From an uncultured Lachnospiraceae bacterium (GTDB lineage Bacteria; Bacillota; Clostridia; Lachnospirales; Lachnospiraceae): 41,030 nt of DNA. Under the pieces are notes generated by a model that was not told the origin of the DNA, ran no database searches, and worked only from the letters and a program-made list of their open reading frames with translations. The translations under genes and the position numbers were made by a program. Every line of letters begins with the position of its first letter. The stretch's first letter is position 1. The stretch lies in assembly GCA_902767015.1 (NCBI GenBank), contig CACXFV010000039.1, positions 1 through 41,030 of the forward strand, written 5' to 3'. Shown one piece after another: positions 1 through 8,564 of the stretch.

Positions 1-1258
1 CACGCTGATTCCTGTCGGTTCATGGGTGAGCTCTGTCGATTCAAAGGTGATGACCGGAGAATACTCCGAACGGAATTCACCTAAGAAATTGCCATAATAG
101 AAAGCGTCGTACTGTACAAAGTAATAGCAGCACCTTAACTCAATCTCTGAAAAGCGGTTGATATTCTTGCTCTCCGGCACAGTATCCTTTACTAAGTGGA
201 CGAGTGTTTCCTGCATTTCCCCACTTTTGACATCCGTATCCCCCTGCAGCAGGGTCCATTCCTCCGTCCCCTTGAGTCTGGCGTAGCTTTCGATATAGAA
301 TTGACCGCCGTGAGCCATCACTTCCGTGGCGGTCGTAGCGACTTCATCAGGAACGGTCAGGGTGTAAGAGACGATAGGATAGCCGTTAAAATCCTCATTT
401 GTCATGTGGAAATCCGTGATGACCGGTGCCGGAATGTCTTCCTTTGTATACGGTTCCCATTTCACGGCGTTCTTACCGTAGGCAGCCGGTGTCGACCATT
501 CGGAGTAAAGGTGCTCTATGTGCCAACTCTCTTGTCCGTATTCATCATGGTCAATTACTTGGACCGTTACGATAAAACGGGCTCTGACATAAGCGGTATG
601 TTCATCATAGTTGATAAAGACCTTCTGTTGATCATAGATCTCATCATATTTAAGAAAATACTGTCCTTCCTTAAGCTGATCCCTGAGAGGGGTATACCAA
701 GGACCGCCACCTACCCAGTCTTCATAGTCAACACCAGCCTCAGTGGCAATAACAGGGGAAAATACATAGGCATCATTGACCGTTTTAGACATATCAGGTG
801 ATAGCATTTGGGCATCCCAGATACTTAACATGGGGATGTCTTCGCCGTAAGGGTCTTCGCGACCAATAACATCATTTTCATCGTAATCATAGTACTGGGT
901 ATAATGCCAGTCCTCGGGATCGTCAAGTGCCCAGTCGAGTTGTGCCTCAATCCAGAGATCATCATAGCCGAGCGATTCAAGGGCGGCATGTCTGGCCTGC
1001 TCGGCTTCTTCGGTGTCCGCAAAGTAACTGACAATGCTGTTATTCGCACTGTAGTTAAACAGCAGTTCGCCATCGTTGGCTCCTTCATAGTTATCCCACA
1101 GTCCCAGAGAGGTGTTGGTCGGCGCCGTCAGTTCAAAGGGCAGCGGTAGTGTACCCCCCGCTCTGTTCACTCTCTGTACCCTCTGCGGTATACGGTGTAA
1201 AGGTAAGACCGGTACAAAAAAGCGCTGCAGCGGTGATCACAGAAATTGCTTTTTTCAT
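1..1258 (-). pseudogene. Secreted surface protein, 5' part only, apparent frameshift
   Basis: The gene starts at 1258 and runs off the left edge. The start has an AGGAGG ribosome site (1268-1273) and a candidate -10 box TATAAT (1324-1329, minus). Residues 1-25 form a signal peptide: two lysines, a hydrophobic core, then TPYTA. The first frame stops after 41 residues. The downstream frame is open without a stop from about 1150 to position 1, some 380 residues rich in Asp, Glu, Tyr and Trp (for example LGLWDNYEG near its start). Removing one base from the six-C run at 1154-1159 (GGGGGG in the gene) joins signal peptide and body exactly. The body has no domain I can name; its later part looks like extracellular beta-sandwich repeats. 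It could be a phase-variable surface protein, a recent pseudogene or an assembly error. Confidence 0.75.
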
Positions 1259-1398
1259 AATCGTATTCCTCCTAAAGTGAATAATAATGTTTCGTTTCTG
1301 AAATCATTTAAAATGATAGATTTATTATAGCATATTATGATATGGAAAAAAAGAGTTTTAGTACTGAAATCGTACTCAAATTGATACAAAAAAATCGC

Positions 1399-1427
1399 TT
1401 GTTTTCTTTAGGTAAACGTGTTATATT
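1399..1427 (+). promoter_or_regulatory. Promoter of the antitoxin RNA
   Basis: TTGTTT (1399-1404) and TATATT (1422-1427) are separated by 17 bases, a good housekeeping sigma spacing. The predicted start is near 1434. It reads toward the 3' end of the small membrane peptide gene on the other strand. Confidence 0.6.
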
Positions 1428-1433
1428 ATACAT

Positions 1434-1533
1434 AAAGAAAGCACCCATTCCTATGGTGGATGCCAACTGATAGGTTATTTAGTTCTCAAAAGAGAGTTCG
1501 TCTCTCCTGTGTGCAGACAGGAGAGGCTTTTTA
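1434..1533 (+). ncRNA. Putative antisense antitoxin RNA (par RNAII-like)
   Basis: A transcript of about 100 bases is predicted from the promoter at 1399-1427 to the terminator at 1502-1532. It holds no credible reading frame. Near its 5' end it carries ACCCAT, then GGTGGATGCCAACTGATA. The toxin mRNA on the opposite strand has ACCCAT, then GGTGGCTGCCTCCTGATA, which matches at 15 of 18 positions. Direct repeats in the 5' ends of two convergent RNAs that also overlap at the terminator are the hallmark of the par/fst family, where the two RNAs pair at both ends and block toxin translation. The role is inferred from this architecture. Confidence 0.6.
1502..1532. terminator. Shared bidirectional terminator of the toxin-antitoxin locus
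   Basis: The stem CTCTCCTGT (1502-1510) pairs perfectly with ACAGGAGAG (1517-1525) around a six-base loop. It is followed by five T residues on the plus strand. On the minus strand the same stem lies just after the toxin stop codon and is followed by a CTCTTTT tract, so it can end both RNAs. Confidence 0.7.
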
Positions 1534-1647
1534 CTTGTAATCCTTGTTTCTTTCGAGAAAGGCAAGTAATGTAACAAGAAAACTGCCAAAGGAAATCAGT
1601 AATCCGATTACCCCTATGAATACCAGAATGATATCTGCAGAAGTCAT
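1531..1647 (-). CDS. Holin-like type I toxin peptide, 38 aa
   Basis: A 38-residue peptide begins MTSADIILVFIGVIGLL, has one long hydrophobic helix (about residues 5-31) and ends in a charged tail, LERNKDYK. This is the layout of the putative holin-like / Fst-type toxins of Bacillota, which insert in the membrane when over-produced. The ribosome site GGAGGTG (1654-1660) lies directly against an ATG at 1653, so the ATG at 1647, six bases away, is the better start; using 1653 would add Met-Asp. A promoter (1737-1765) lies about 100 bases upstream, giving the mRNA a leader with repeats and a small hairpin (ACCC/GGGT). The gene is convergent with the antisense RNA at 1434-1533 and shares its terminator. 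Toxicity is inferred from family resemblance and locus design. Confidence 0.7.
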   Translation of the reverse strand: MTSADIILVFIGVIGLLISFGSFLVTLLAFLERNKDYK

Positions 1648-1736
1648 GTCCATCACCTCCCTTCCTATGTATTCCGGAAAGTTCCGGGAATAGTATCAGG
1701 AGGCAGCCACCCTGTCATGGGTACTTTCTGATTAAT

Positions 1737-1765
1737 ATTTTAACATAAAATCATTTGTTAATCAA
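1737..1765 (-). promoter_or_regulatory. Promoter of the toxin mRNA
   Basis: On the minus strand TTGATT (1765-1760) and TAAAAT (1742-1737) are spaced by exactly 17 bases. Transcription would start near 1730. The first transcribed bases include ACCCATGACAGGGT, a small 5' hairpin, followed by the repeat shared with the antisense RNA. Confidence 0.6.
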
Positions 1766-1868
1766 CATATTAATTAAAAGAAATGTATAACAAAGGATCG
1801 CAATAAGCTTGAAAGCAATTTACTATCCATGATAATTCTTAGAAAGGCTGTTAATGATATCATTTTAC

Positions 1869-1897
1869 TTGACAAAACCGGAAAAAGCATTTATGAT
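1869..1897 (+). promoter_or_regulatory. Promoter of the valS T-box leader
   Basis: TTGACA (1869-1874), a 17-base spacer and TATGAT (1892-1897) form a near-consensus housekeeping promoter. The start would be near 1904, just upstream of the T-box leader. A weaker candidate (TTGAAA 1809-1814 and GATAAT 1831-1836) lies further upstream. Confidence 0.7.
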
Positions 1898-1903
1898 TTC
1901 ATT

Positions 1904-2189
1904 ATTATTTATAAATAAATGCAGTGAAGAAGAGGAGTAGAAGCACCAACCCCTTGCAGAGAGAGTGATCCGCCGGCTGAGAGACCATTCAGGGAGCGTG
2001 TTTTGAAGGTAGCTTTGGAGCAGTATTGCCGAACATGGCAGCATAAGGAACGATTCCTTTGTCATTGCCAGGCAGTAACGGAGTCGTCCACGTTATAGGA
2101 TAAGATAAGTTGGTAAAAGGTGGTACCGCTGGGACTTTGCAGTCACAGCCCTTTCACTCTGGTGTGTCAGAGTGAAAGGGCTTTTTTTT
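1904..2189 (+). promoter_or_regulatory. T-box riboswitch (tRNA-Val sensing) controlling valS
   Basis: The leader shows the T-box antiterminator sequence AGGTGGTACCGC (2118-2129). A strong intrinsic terminator follows: AGCCCTTTCACTCT (2147-2160) pairs with AGAGTGAAAGGGCT (2169-2182), with eight T residues. An AGTAGAAG segment near 1935 fits the start of Stem I, and the GTA at 2009-2011 on its 3' side is a plausible valine specifier, though I assigned it by eye. Uncharged tRNA-Val would stabilise the antiterminator and let transcription reach valS, which starts 187 bases after the terminator. The identity as a T-box is well supported; the exact specifier is tentative. Confidence 0.93.
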
Positions 2190-2190
2190 G

Positions 2191-2287
2191 TAACTGTCCA
2201 GCACCTGAGATAATTCACAAAATATCAGGTAGAGAGCTTGCTCTCTGAATGATATTTTATGGATTGACTGTGGGTGTTGGACAGTTA
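2191..2287. repeat. Long imperfect palindrome between T-box terminator and valS
   Basis: TAACTGTCCAGCACC (2191-2205) is inverted as GGTGTTGGACAGTTA (2273-2287). Inside are ACAAAATATCA / TGATATTTTAT and AGAGAGC / GCTCTCT, so the whole stretch can fold into one long hairpin. A related half-site, GGTACTGAACAGTTAC, follows at about 2296-2311. Similar GTTACT..TTCA motifs occur near 10570 and 23350, suggesting a family of interspersed palindromic repeats. It lies in the valS leader beyond the regulatory terminator. Confidence 0.6.
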
Positions 2288-2375
2288 AAATAGCGGGTAC
2301 TGAACAGTTACAATGGTTTAATTTTAACCGTTTTATCAAATCATCATGCACAAATAGGCAGAAAAGAGGTAGATT

Positions 2376-5015
2376 ATGGCAAAGGAATTGGAGAAAAATT
2401 ATGATCCGGAGGCGATTGAAAAGCGTCTCTATGAAAAATGGGAAAAGAACAAATATTTTCACGCGGAGGTGGACAGGGAGAAAAAACCATTTACCATTGT
2501 GATGCCGCCGCCGAACATTACGGGACAGCTTCATATGGGACATGCCCTTGACAACGCCCTGCAGGATATCATTATCCGTACCAAGCGTATGCAGGGATAT
2601 TCTGCTTTGTGGCTTCCGGGAACAGACCATGCTTCCATTGCAACAGAAGCAAAGATCGTGGAGAAGATGCGCGAGGAAGGCATCACAAAGGAGGAGATTG
2701 GCAGAGAGAAGTTCCTTGAGCGTGCATGGGAGTGGAAACGGCAGTACGGCGGCAGGATCGTGGCGCAGCTTAAGAAGATCGGTTCTTCCTGCGATTGGGA
2801 CAGAGAGCGTTTCACAATGGACGAGGGCTGTAATAAGGCAGTCAAAGAGGTGTTTGTCAATCTGTATAAGAAGGGACTGATCTACAGAGGTGAGCGGATC
2901 ATCAACTGGTGTCCGCATTGTCTGACATCCATTTCCGATGCGGAGGTGAATTACGAGGATCAGGCAGGTTATTTCTGGCATTTGCGTTACAAATTGTCTG
3001 ATGGAAGCGGCTATATCAATCTTGCCACCACCAGACCGGAGACGTTGCTTGGTGATACGGCGGTGGCAGTCAATCCGAAGGACGAAAGATATAAGGATTT
3101 TGTCGGCAAGACGGTCATTCTGCCCATCGTGCACCGGGAAATCCCGATTGTGGCCGATGACTATGTAGAGATGGATTTCGGAACCGGCGTGGTAAAGATC
3201 ACACCGGCACATGATCCGAATGACTTTGAGGTAGGTTTGCGGCATCATCTGCCGGTAGTTAATGTGCTGACAGAGGATGCGAAGATCGTAGAGGATTATC
3301 CGCAGTATGCCGGTATGGATCGTTATGAGGCGAGAAAAGCAATCGTAAAGGATTTAGAGGCGGAAGGCGCCCTGATCAAGGTGGAGGATTACAGCCACAA
3401 TGTAGGAACCTGCTACCGCTGTAAGACAACAGTGGAGCCTCGTGTTTCAAAACAGTGGTTTGTGAAAATGGAGGATTTGGCGAAACCGGCCATTGAAGCG
3501 GTTCGTAAGGGCGATACAAAATTTATCCCGCCGCATTTTGACAAGACCTATTATCACTGGTTAGAGAATATCCGTGACTGGTGTATTTCAAGACAGCTCT
3601 GGTGGGGACACAGAATACCTGCCTTCTACTGTGATGACTGTGGAGAAATGGTGGTAACAAAGGAGGAAACCTGCCGGTGTCCGAAGTGTCAGAAAGAGAT
3701 GCGTCAGGATCCGGATACGCTAGATACATGGTTTTCTTCGGCACTTTGGCCGTTCTCAACCCTTGGCTGGCCGGAGCAGACGGAGGAGTTAAAATATTTC
3801 TATCCGACGAACGTACTGGTGACCGGCTATGATATCATTTTCTTCTGGGTGATCCGAATGATGTTCTCCGGCCTTGAGCATGTAGGAGAGGTGCCGTTTA
3901 AGAATGTATTTATTCACGGTCTTGTCAGGGATTCACAGGGAAGAAAAATGAGTAAATCCCTTGGCAACGGTATCGATCCGTTGGAGGTGATCGAGAAGTA
4001 CGGTGCGGATGCGCTTCGGTTTACGCTGATCACCGGAAATGCACCGGGCAACGATATGCGTTTTTACTATGAGAGAGTAGAAGCCAGCAGAAATTTTGCG
4101 AATAAAGTATGGAATGCGTCAAGGTTTATCATGATGAATATGCCGGAGGATGGCATTTCCGAGGTAGAAAAAGAGGCATTGACGGCAGCCGACCGTTGGA
4201 TTTTGTCTAAGGCGAATAAGCTGGTAAAGGATGTCACGGACAATATTGAAAAATACGAGATCGGCGTGGCAGCGGATAAGTTGTACAGCTTTATCTGGGA
4301 AGAATTCTGCGATTGGTATATTGAGATGGTAAAACCGCGCCTGTACAGTGAAGATAACACCACGAAGGCGGCAGCACTTTATACGCTGAAGACGGTGTTG
4401 GAGATTTCGCTGAAGCTGCTGCACCCATATATGCCGTTTGTGACGGAGGAGATTTACTGTACCCTGAATGAGGATGCAGACACGATCATGACGAAGCAGT
4501 GGCCGGTATATACCGAGGAGTGGAATTTTGCCGTCGAGGAGGAGGCAGTGGAGATCATTAAGGAAGCTGTCAGGGGAATCCGTAATGTGCGTGCCGGAAT
4601 GAACGTGCCGCCGTCGAAGAAGGCACAGGTTTATGTGGTGACGCAGAGTGAAAAGTTTGCGAAGATTTTTGAAGACAGCAGGGTATTCTTCCAGACACTT
4701 TCCTATGCGGGAGAAGTGCTGATCCAGAGCGATAAGACAGGTATTGACGATGATGCGGTTTCAGCAGTGATCGAGAATGCGACTATTTATATGCCGTTTG
4801 CGGAGTTAGTGGAGATAGACAAGGAGATAGAAAGGCTGAAAAAGGAAGAAGAACGTCTGAAAGGAGAGCTTGCCAGGGTAGATAAGATGTTGTCCAATGA
4901 GAAGTTCATAGCCAAGGCACCTCAGGCGAAGATTGACGAGGAGAAAGAGAAGCAGGCCAAGTATGCGCAGATGATGAAGCAGGTGCAGGAGCAGCTGGCG
5001 CATTTGCAGAAGTAG
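2376..5015 (+). CDS. valS: Valine-tRNA ligase
   Basis: An 879-residue class Ia synthetase of normal length that attaches valine to tRNA-Val in the cytoplasm. The HIGH motif appears as HMGH within PPPNITGQLHMGH (about residues 47-59) and the KMSKS motif as GRKMSKSLGNGIDP (about 524-537). Between them is the CP1 editing domain, with TTRPETLLGDT and a DPNDFEVG segment. CxxC pairs near residues 425-440 (CDDC, CRCPKC) suggest a zinc site. The anticodon-binding domain follows, and the last 65 residues are a charged coiled coil typical of ValRS. The start at 2376 follows an AAAGAGG ribosome site. Expression is controlled by the T-box upstream, and a terminator follows at 5107-5170. Confidence 0.98.
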   Translation: MAKELEKNYDPEAIEKRLYEKWEKNKYFHAEVDREKKPFTIVMPPPNITGQLHMGHALDNALQDIIIRTKRMQGYSALWLPGTDHASIATEAKIVEKMREEGITKEEIGREKFLERAWEWKRQYGGRIVAQLKKIGSSCDWDRERFTMDEGCNKAVKEVFVNLYKKGLIYRGERIINWCPHCLTSISDAEVNYEDQAGYFWHLRYKLSDGSGYINLATTRPETLLGDTAVAVNPKDERYKDFVGKTVILPIVHREIPIVADDYVEMDFGTGVVKITPAHDPNDFEVGLRHHLPVVNVLTEDAKIVEDYPQYAGMDRYEARKAIVKDLEAEGALIKVEDYSHNVGTCYRCKTTVEPRVSKQWFVKMEDLAKPAIEAVRKGDTKFIPPHFDKTYYHWLENIRDWCISRQLWWGHRIPAFYCDDCGEMVVTKEETCRCPKCQKEMRQDPDTLDTWFSSALWPFSTLGWPEQTEELKYFYPTNVLVTGYDIIFFWVIRMMFSGLEHVGEVPFKNVFIHGLVRDSQGRKMSKSLGNGIDPLEVIEKYGADALRFTLITGNAPGNDMRFYYERVEASRNFANKVWNASRFIMMNMPEDGISEVEKEALTAADRWILSKANKLVKDVTDNIEKYEIGVAADKLYSFIWEEFCDWYIEMVKPRLYSEDNTTKAAALYTLKTVLEISLKLLHPYMPFVTEEIYCTLNEDADTIMTKQWPVYTEEWNFAVEEEAVEIIKEAVRGIRNVRAGMNVPPSKKAQVYVVTQSEKFAKIFEDSRVFFQTLSYAGEVLIQSDKTGIDDDAVSAVIENATIYMPFAELVEIDKEIERLKKEEERLKGELARVDKMLSNEKFIAKAPQAKIDEEKEKQAKYAQMMKQVQEQLAHLQK

Positions 5016-5106
5016 AAACGCCTTTCAACGATGCGGATTACGTTTATATCTAAGCATTTCAAATCGAAAATAGTTAAGAATAATTAAATACAGTTGCCAA
5101 GAGAAG

Positions 5107-5170
5107 AGAGATTTAAAGTGTTATAAGAAAACAATGATAATTGTTACCGGTCACACTTTAATCTCTTTTC
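5107..5170 (+). terminator. Terminator after valS
   Basis: AGAGATTTAAAGTGT (5107-5121) pairs with ACACTTTAATCTCT (5153-5166) with one bulged base, and a smaller AACAAT/ATTGTT hairpin sits in the loop. TTTTCTT follows. The rest of the gap up to 5355 shows no convincing promoter or RNA element. Confidence 0.65.
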
Positions 5171-5355
5171 TTATATGATAAAATAAAGATAATGCAGAAG
5201 CGATTCACCGTCGGTTCTGTGAGCAGTACTTATTGTAAATGAATTTTTGAAGTAATCGTTTACGATAAATAAGTGGATGCACATTGTTGGTATAGGAGTG
5301 GCACATTCCGTGCTTCACAATCGGTGCAAGACCCCACTTGGGAAGGAGAAAGGAC

Positions 5356-7492
5356 ATGAAAAAAAAGCATGCAGAAATGCAAAATGCGTCAATGCAGAAT
5401 ACGCCAATGCAGCAGCAGGCGCAGATGCAACAACAGGCACAGATGCAACAACAGGCACAGATGCAACAACAGGCGCGAATGCAACAAGCATTAATGTCAC
5501 AGCAGGCAGCAAATCGACAGCAAGCTGCAGCAAATCAACAGCAAGCAGGCAGCAAATCAACAGCAAGCTGTTGATTTACAGAATCCTAAAAAGAATAAGA
5601 AAAAGGAGAAAAATAAGAATAAGCAGGATTCAAACACGAACAGGAGTGTCATTCAAAATCCGAATGCCAATCCTAATATGAATCCGAATTCAAATGAGGC
5701 GCCACCATTTGTTAAGCCGCTTGGCACTGCCATGAAGATTGTGCTGTTTTTTACGGTATTTACCATGATCGCCGGCAACTATCTGCTTTGTGCGATGAAG
5801 ATGGCAGGAAAGAAAGGCTTTTTGACGGAAAAGTCAGTGGCGGGAACAGAGAATTTCGTAGGTTTTCTGATCGTGCTGTTAGTGATCCTGATGGGATTTT
5901 TCATGAGCAGAAAAGAAGAGACAAGGAAGCTTCGCTGGTTAAAGGCACTGATGGCATGGCTGCCATTGTGGCTGGTGATGGAAATTCTTCTCATGTTCTA
6001 TCCGAAGCTGCTTGTGATGAAGGGCGTAACTTCCGTCAAGAGTTGGATTACCGGACGTCTGATCGGGATTGTTGTGGCATTTTTGTTAGTTACCATCGCC
6101 CTGTTTTCCGGTGTCTATAATATCGCTTCACAGTCAAAGAAAAAAGGATTTGGAGGCGCACTGCTTCGTCTGCTCACACATCCGCTGCAATTACTGCTCT
6201 TTTGGCTGTTAACGATAGTGGCATTTTGTATGTCGGGCAGCTTGCATATGGCGCTCATCTTTATTCCGATCACGGGAGTTGATTTTTCATTTACAGTCAA
6301 CATGGCATTATATCTTGTGGAAAGCCTTTTCACGGCGGGAGTGGTCTATGCACTGCTTGGTTATATGAGAAAAAAGGTGCTCTTGTGGGACAGCAAAAAG
6401 AATAACGGAGTGGTATTTAAAAAATTTTCGCCGTTGCAGCTTATTCTGGCGGGTGTGCTGCTGGTTGTGGATCTGGGAATGCTGGTGCCGGTATTGATGA
6501 CAGACAGAAGACTGCCGCGTCAGGATATCCAGAGAAGCATAGACATTTCCGTTTCGCTGAGTGAAACACAGCTTTTACTGGGAGATTTAAACAATGCCTG
6601 TGTGTACATGAATCAGGTGCAGGACAAGCTGGCAGCAGTGCATGCTTTTGCGGAAGAAGACGATTATGCGCTGTCCCAGATTTTAGACAGGAACAAGGAA
6701 GATGTCCTTATCTGGGAAATGTATCTTTCCCTTACGGGTTCGGCTGAAAAGCTGGAGCAGTATGTGATAATGGTAAATCCGTATCAGGACGAGCTGAAAA
6801 TGCTGCTCTTTGACTGGTACAGCCACCAGAAAAGCAAGGATCTTACGAAGCAGCAAAAGGGCTATGCAAAGGAGCTGTTGAAAGAATGTATTACTACCCA
6901 GAGTTTTACCGCAGAATTTCCGAAGCTGGTGAAATCTAAAAAGGAAAAAGACAAGCTGGTGAAAAAATTGGACGATCGTTATGGTTTTGCAGCACCGTAT
7001 ACAGAGAGTCTGGAGTACCTGATCGATGTGGGTAAGAATGGTTCTGTGAACAATGTGGGTACGATGATCGACATCGCAAACAAATATCCGGAGGTTATTA
7101 CAGTCCAATATCTGGCAGGAGTAATCTGCGCTGCCGGTGTTACGGATTCCAGCGGATATTTAGAGGATGCAAGAGCAATCGTCAACCGGTTTATAGAATT
7201 GTCCGAGAAGGATAAGAAGATTGCAAAGAATGAGTTGCACCAGCGCAAAATGAAAGCAGTGGAGCTTCTCATTAAGCTGAAGGACTATGAGGAAGCAGAC
7301 AGTCTGATTAAGGAGATTGATGTTTCTAAGAATCCGGCACTGGAGGAGCAGTTGGGAATTTTGAGGCTGTTCTGTGCCGACAGGAGCGGAGACGCCGATG
7401 CCTGCTATGATACGGCGGAGGAACTGATCGAGGACGGTATGGAAAATGTGCAGGTATACTATTTCTACTTATACATACAATTATTATGTTGA
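5356..7492 (+). CDS. Membrane protein with Gln-rich N-terminus and TPR-like C-terminus; apparent frameshift
   Basis: Translation plausibly starts at 5356, after a GGAAGGAG ribosome site, with MKKKHAEMQ. Four 18-base units (5407-5478) encode MQQQAQ repeats, and three 21-base units (5506-5569) encode AANQQQA. One extra G at 5548, between units two and three, shifts the frame: read literally, translation stops at 5574. The next frame continues the same repeat, then a Lys/Asn-rich linker, and stays open to 7492. The internal ATG at 5678 has no ribosome site. Beyond it come about six hydrophobic helices (roughly 5720-6490) and a helical, TPR-like region, including a YLEDARAIVNRF segment. First gene of a four-gene operon. 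The function is not recognised; it looks like a membrane scaffold. The C-terminus may be cut by a second frameshift near 7465. Confidence 0.7.
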
Positions 7493-7931
7493 CATGGAGG
7501 AAGGGGAGAAGGAGAAGCTTAGTGATTTCCTGTACGATTATCTGGAGGCACTCAATGCTTATTATGGCAGCCGGGACTATGAATATGCACTGGAGAAGAT
7601 TGATGATGTGTTAGAGGAGCGGGAAGATCTATCCTTCGCATGGTATCTGCGAGGTGTTATTCTGTTTAACAGTGAGAAATTTGAGGAATCCCGGGAGAGC
7701 TACGAAAGAGCCATCGAGTTGAATGAGGATAATCCGATCTTTCTGTATGCGCTTGCCAACACACTGGAGGCCAACGAAGATTACAAGGAAGCCTATCGTG
7801 TCAGCGGAAAGGTCAAGGAACTGGTGCCATTGATCAATCATGAGCAGGATTGGTACGGACTGGGTGTCCACAATAATAATCTGTATGGCTGGCTTGCCGG
7901 TCAGCAGGAGCAGGACGGAGGTGAAGAATAA
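7446..7931 (+). CDS. TPR protein, probably the frameshifted C-terminus of the preceding gene
   Basis: The frame encodes a soluble tetratricopeptide solenoid. One clear repeat reads AWYLRGVILFNSEKFEESRESYERAIELNEDNP when taken in two halves, FAWYLRGVILFNSEKFEES and RESYERAIELNEDN. The ATG at 7446 lies inside the previous frame, and the ATG at 7494, just after the previous stop (TGACATG), has no ribosome site. Deleting one T in the CTTATAC stretch near 7465 would fuse this frame smoothly to the TPR region upstream. I therefore think it is the tail of one longer protein, though translational coupling at TGACATG cannot be excluded. It overlaps the next gene by one base (TAATG). Role unknown; TPR solenoids usually bind proteins. 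Confidence 0.6.
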   Translation: MCRYTISTYTYNYYVDMEEGEKEKLSDFLYDYLEALNAYYGSRDYEYALEKIDDVLEEREDLSFAWYLRGVILFNSEKFEESRESYERAIELNEDNPIFLYALANTLEANEDYKEAYRVSGKVKELVPLINHEQDWYGLGVHNNNLYGWLAGQQEQDGGEE

Positions 7932-8563
7932 TGTTCATTGCATTAATGATGCTCATGCTGCTGCTTTCCATGATTGGAATGACAGTCATGCATTATAGTG
8001 TCTTGTGGGGCATACTGGTATGCCTCTGTGCAGGCGTTCTGACGGTGTTGTATCTGGTATTGCTTAAAAAATTGCCGTCTGTTTTGAAAAATGGTATTAT
8101 GTGGGGAGGTTTTCTGCTCTGTCTGGTGTTCTTTGTGATGATGAAGCCACAGACCTCAGGGTATCAGCTTACCGGCTATATGGAGGATATGATCAAGGTG
8201 GAAAAAATAATCAACAGAGGAGATAAAAAGGCGGAGAAGACGCTAGATAAGATGAAGGATAAATATGGCGAGACGGATGCCATCAAGGGACTGTATGCCA
8301 GTCTCTGCCTTTCTGACGAAGATCTGGAGGGTGCCTATGGTTATATGAACCGTTATTCCGACCGGTCATCGAGAGAGTATTATCTGTTAAGTGCCATCGC
8401 ACTGGATGATCAGGATGAAATGGCATACTACTATCTGGGTGCCGTGTATTTTGAAAAAGGTCATTTTGATGACTGTAAAAAGTATTTCTATAAGGCATTG
8501 GAGTGCGGTGTGAGTGATGAGGTAAAGTCGTGGATCGCATGGTATGTAGAAAGGATGGAGTAG
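7931..8563 (+). CDS. Small membrane protein with TPR domain
   Basis: A 210-residue protein with three hydrophobic helices in the first 75 residues, ending in LVFFVMMKP. A soluble TPR-like region follows, with units such as AYYYLGAVYFEKGHFDDC and KKYFYKALECG. The ATG overlaps the previous stop (TAATG) and is preceded by GGAGGTGAAG. The following gene starts two bases after its stop, so the genes are surely co-transcribed. It shares the helices-plus-TPR plan of the first gene of the operon, which suggests membrane subunits of one assembly. No specific function is recognised. Confidence 0.75.
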   Translation: MFIALMMLMLLLSMIGMTVMHYSVLWGILVCLCAGVLTVLYLVLLKKLPSVLKNGIMWGGFLLCLVFFVMMKPQTSGYQLTGYMEDMIKVEKIINRGDKKAEKTLDKMKDKYGETDAIKGLYASLCLSDEDLEGAYGYMNRYSDRSSREYYLLSAIALDDQDEMAYYYLGAVYFEKGHFDDCKKYFYKALECGVSDEVKSWIAWYVERME

Positions 8564-8564
8564 C

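Noticed and set aside
196-801. 201-codon plus-strand frame near the left edge
   Set aside because: Antisense to the well-formed secreted-protein frame and lacking any motif or ribosome site.
2154-3248. 364-codon open frame on the minus strand
   Set aside because: It lies antisense to valS, has no known motif, an improbable Cys/His-rich composition, and crosses the T-box terminator. It is a mirror of valS codon bias.
5277-5355. Possible riboswitch before the TPR operon
   Set aside because: Short hairpins such as GCAC-ATTCC-GTGC are present, but no conserved riboswitch core could be matched.
5407-5569. Short regular repeats that could suggest a CRISPR array
   Set aside because: Units of 18 and 21 bases are contiguous, without spacers, keep the reading frame and encode Gln-rich repeats.
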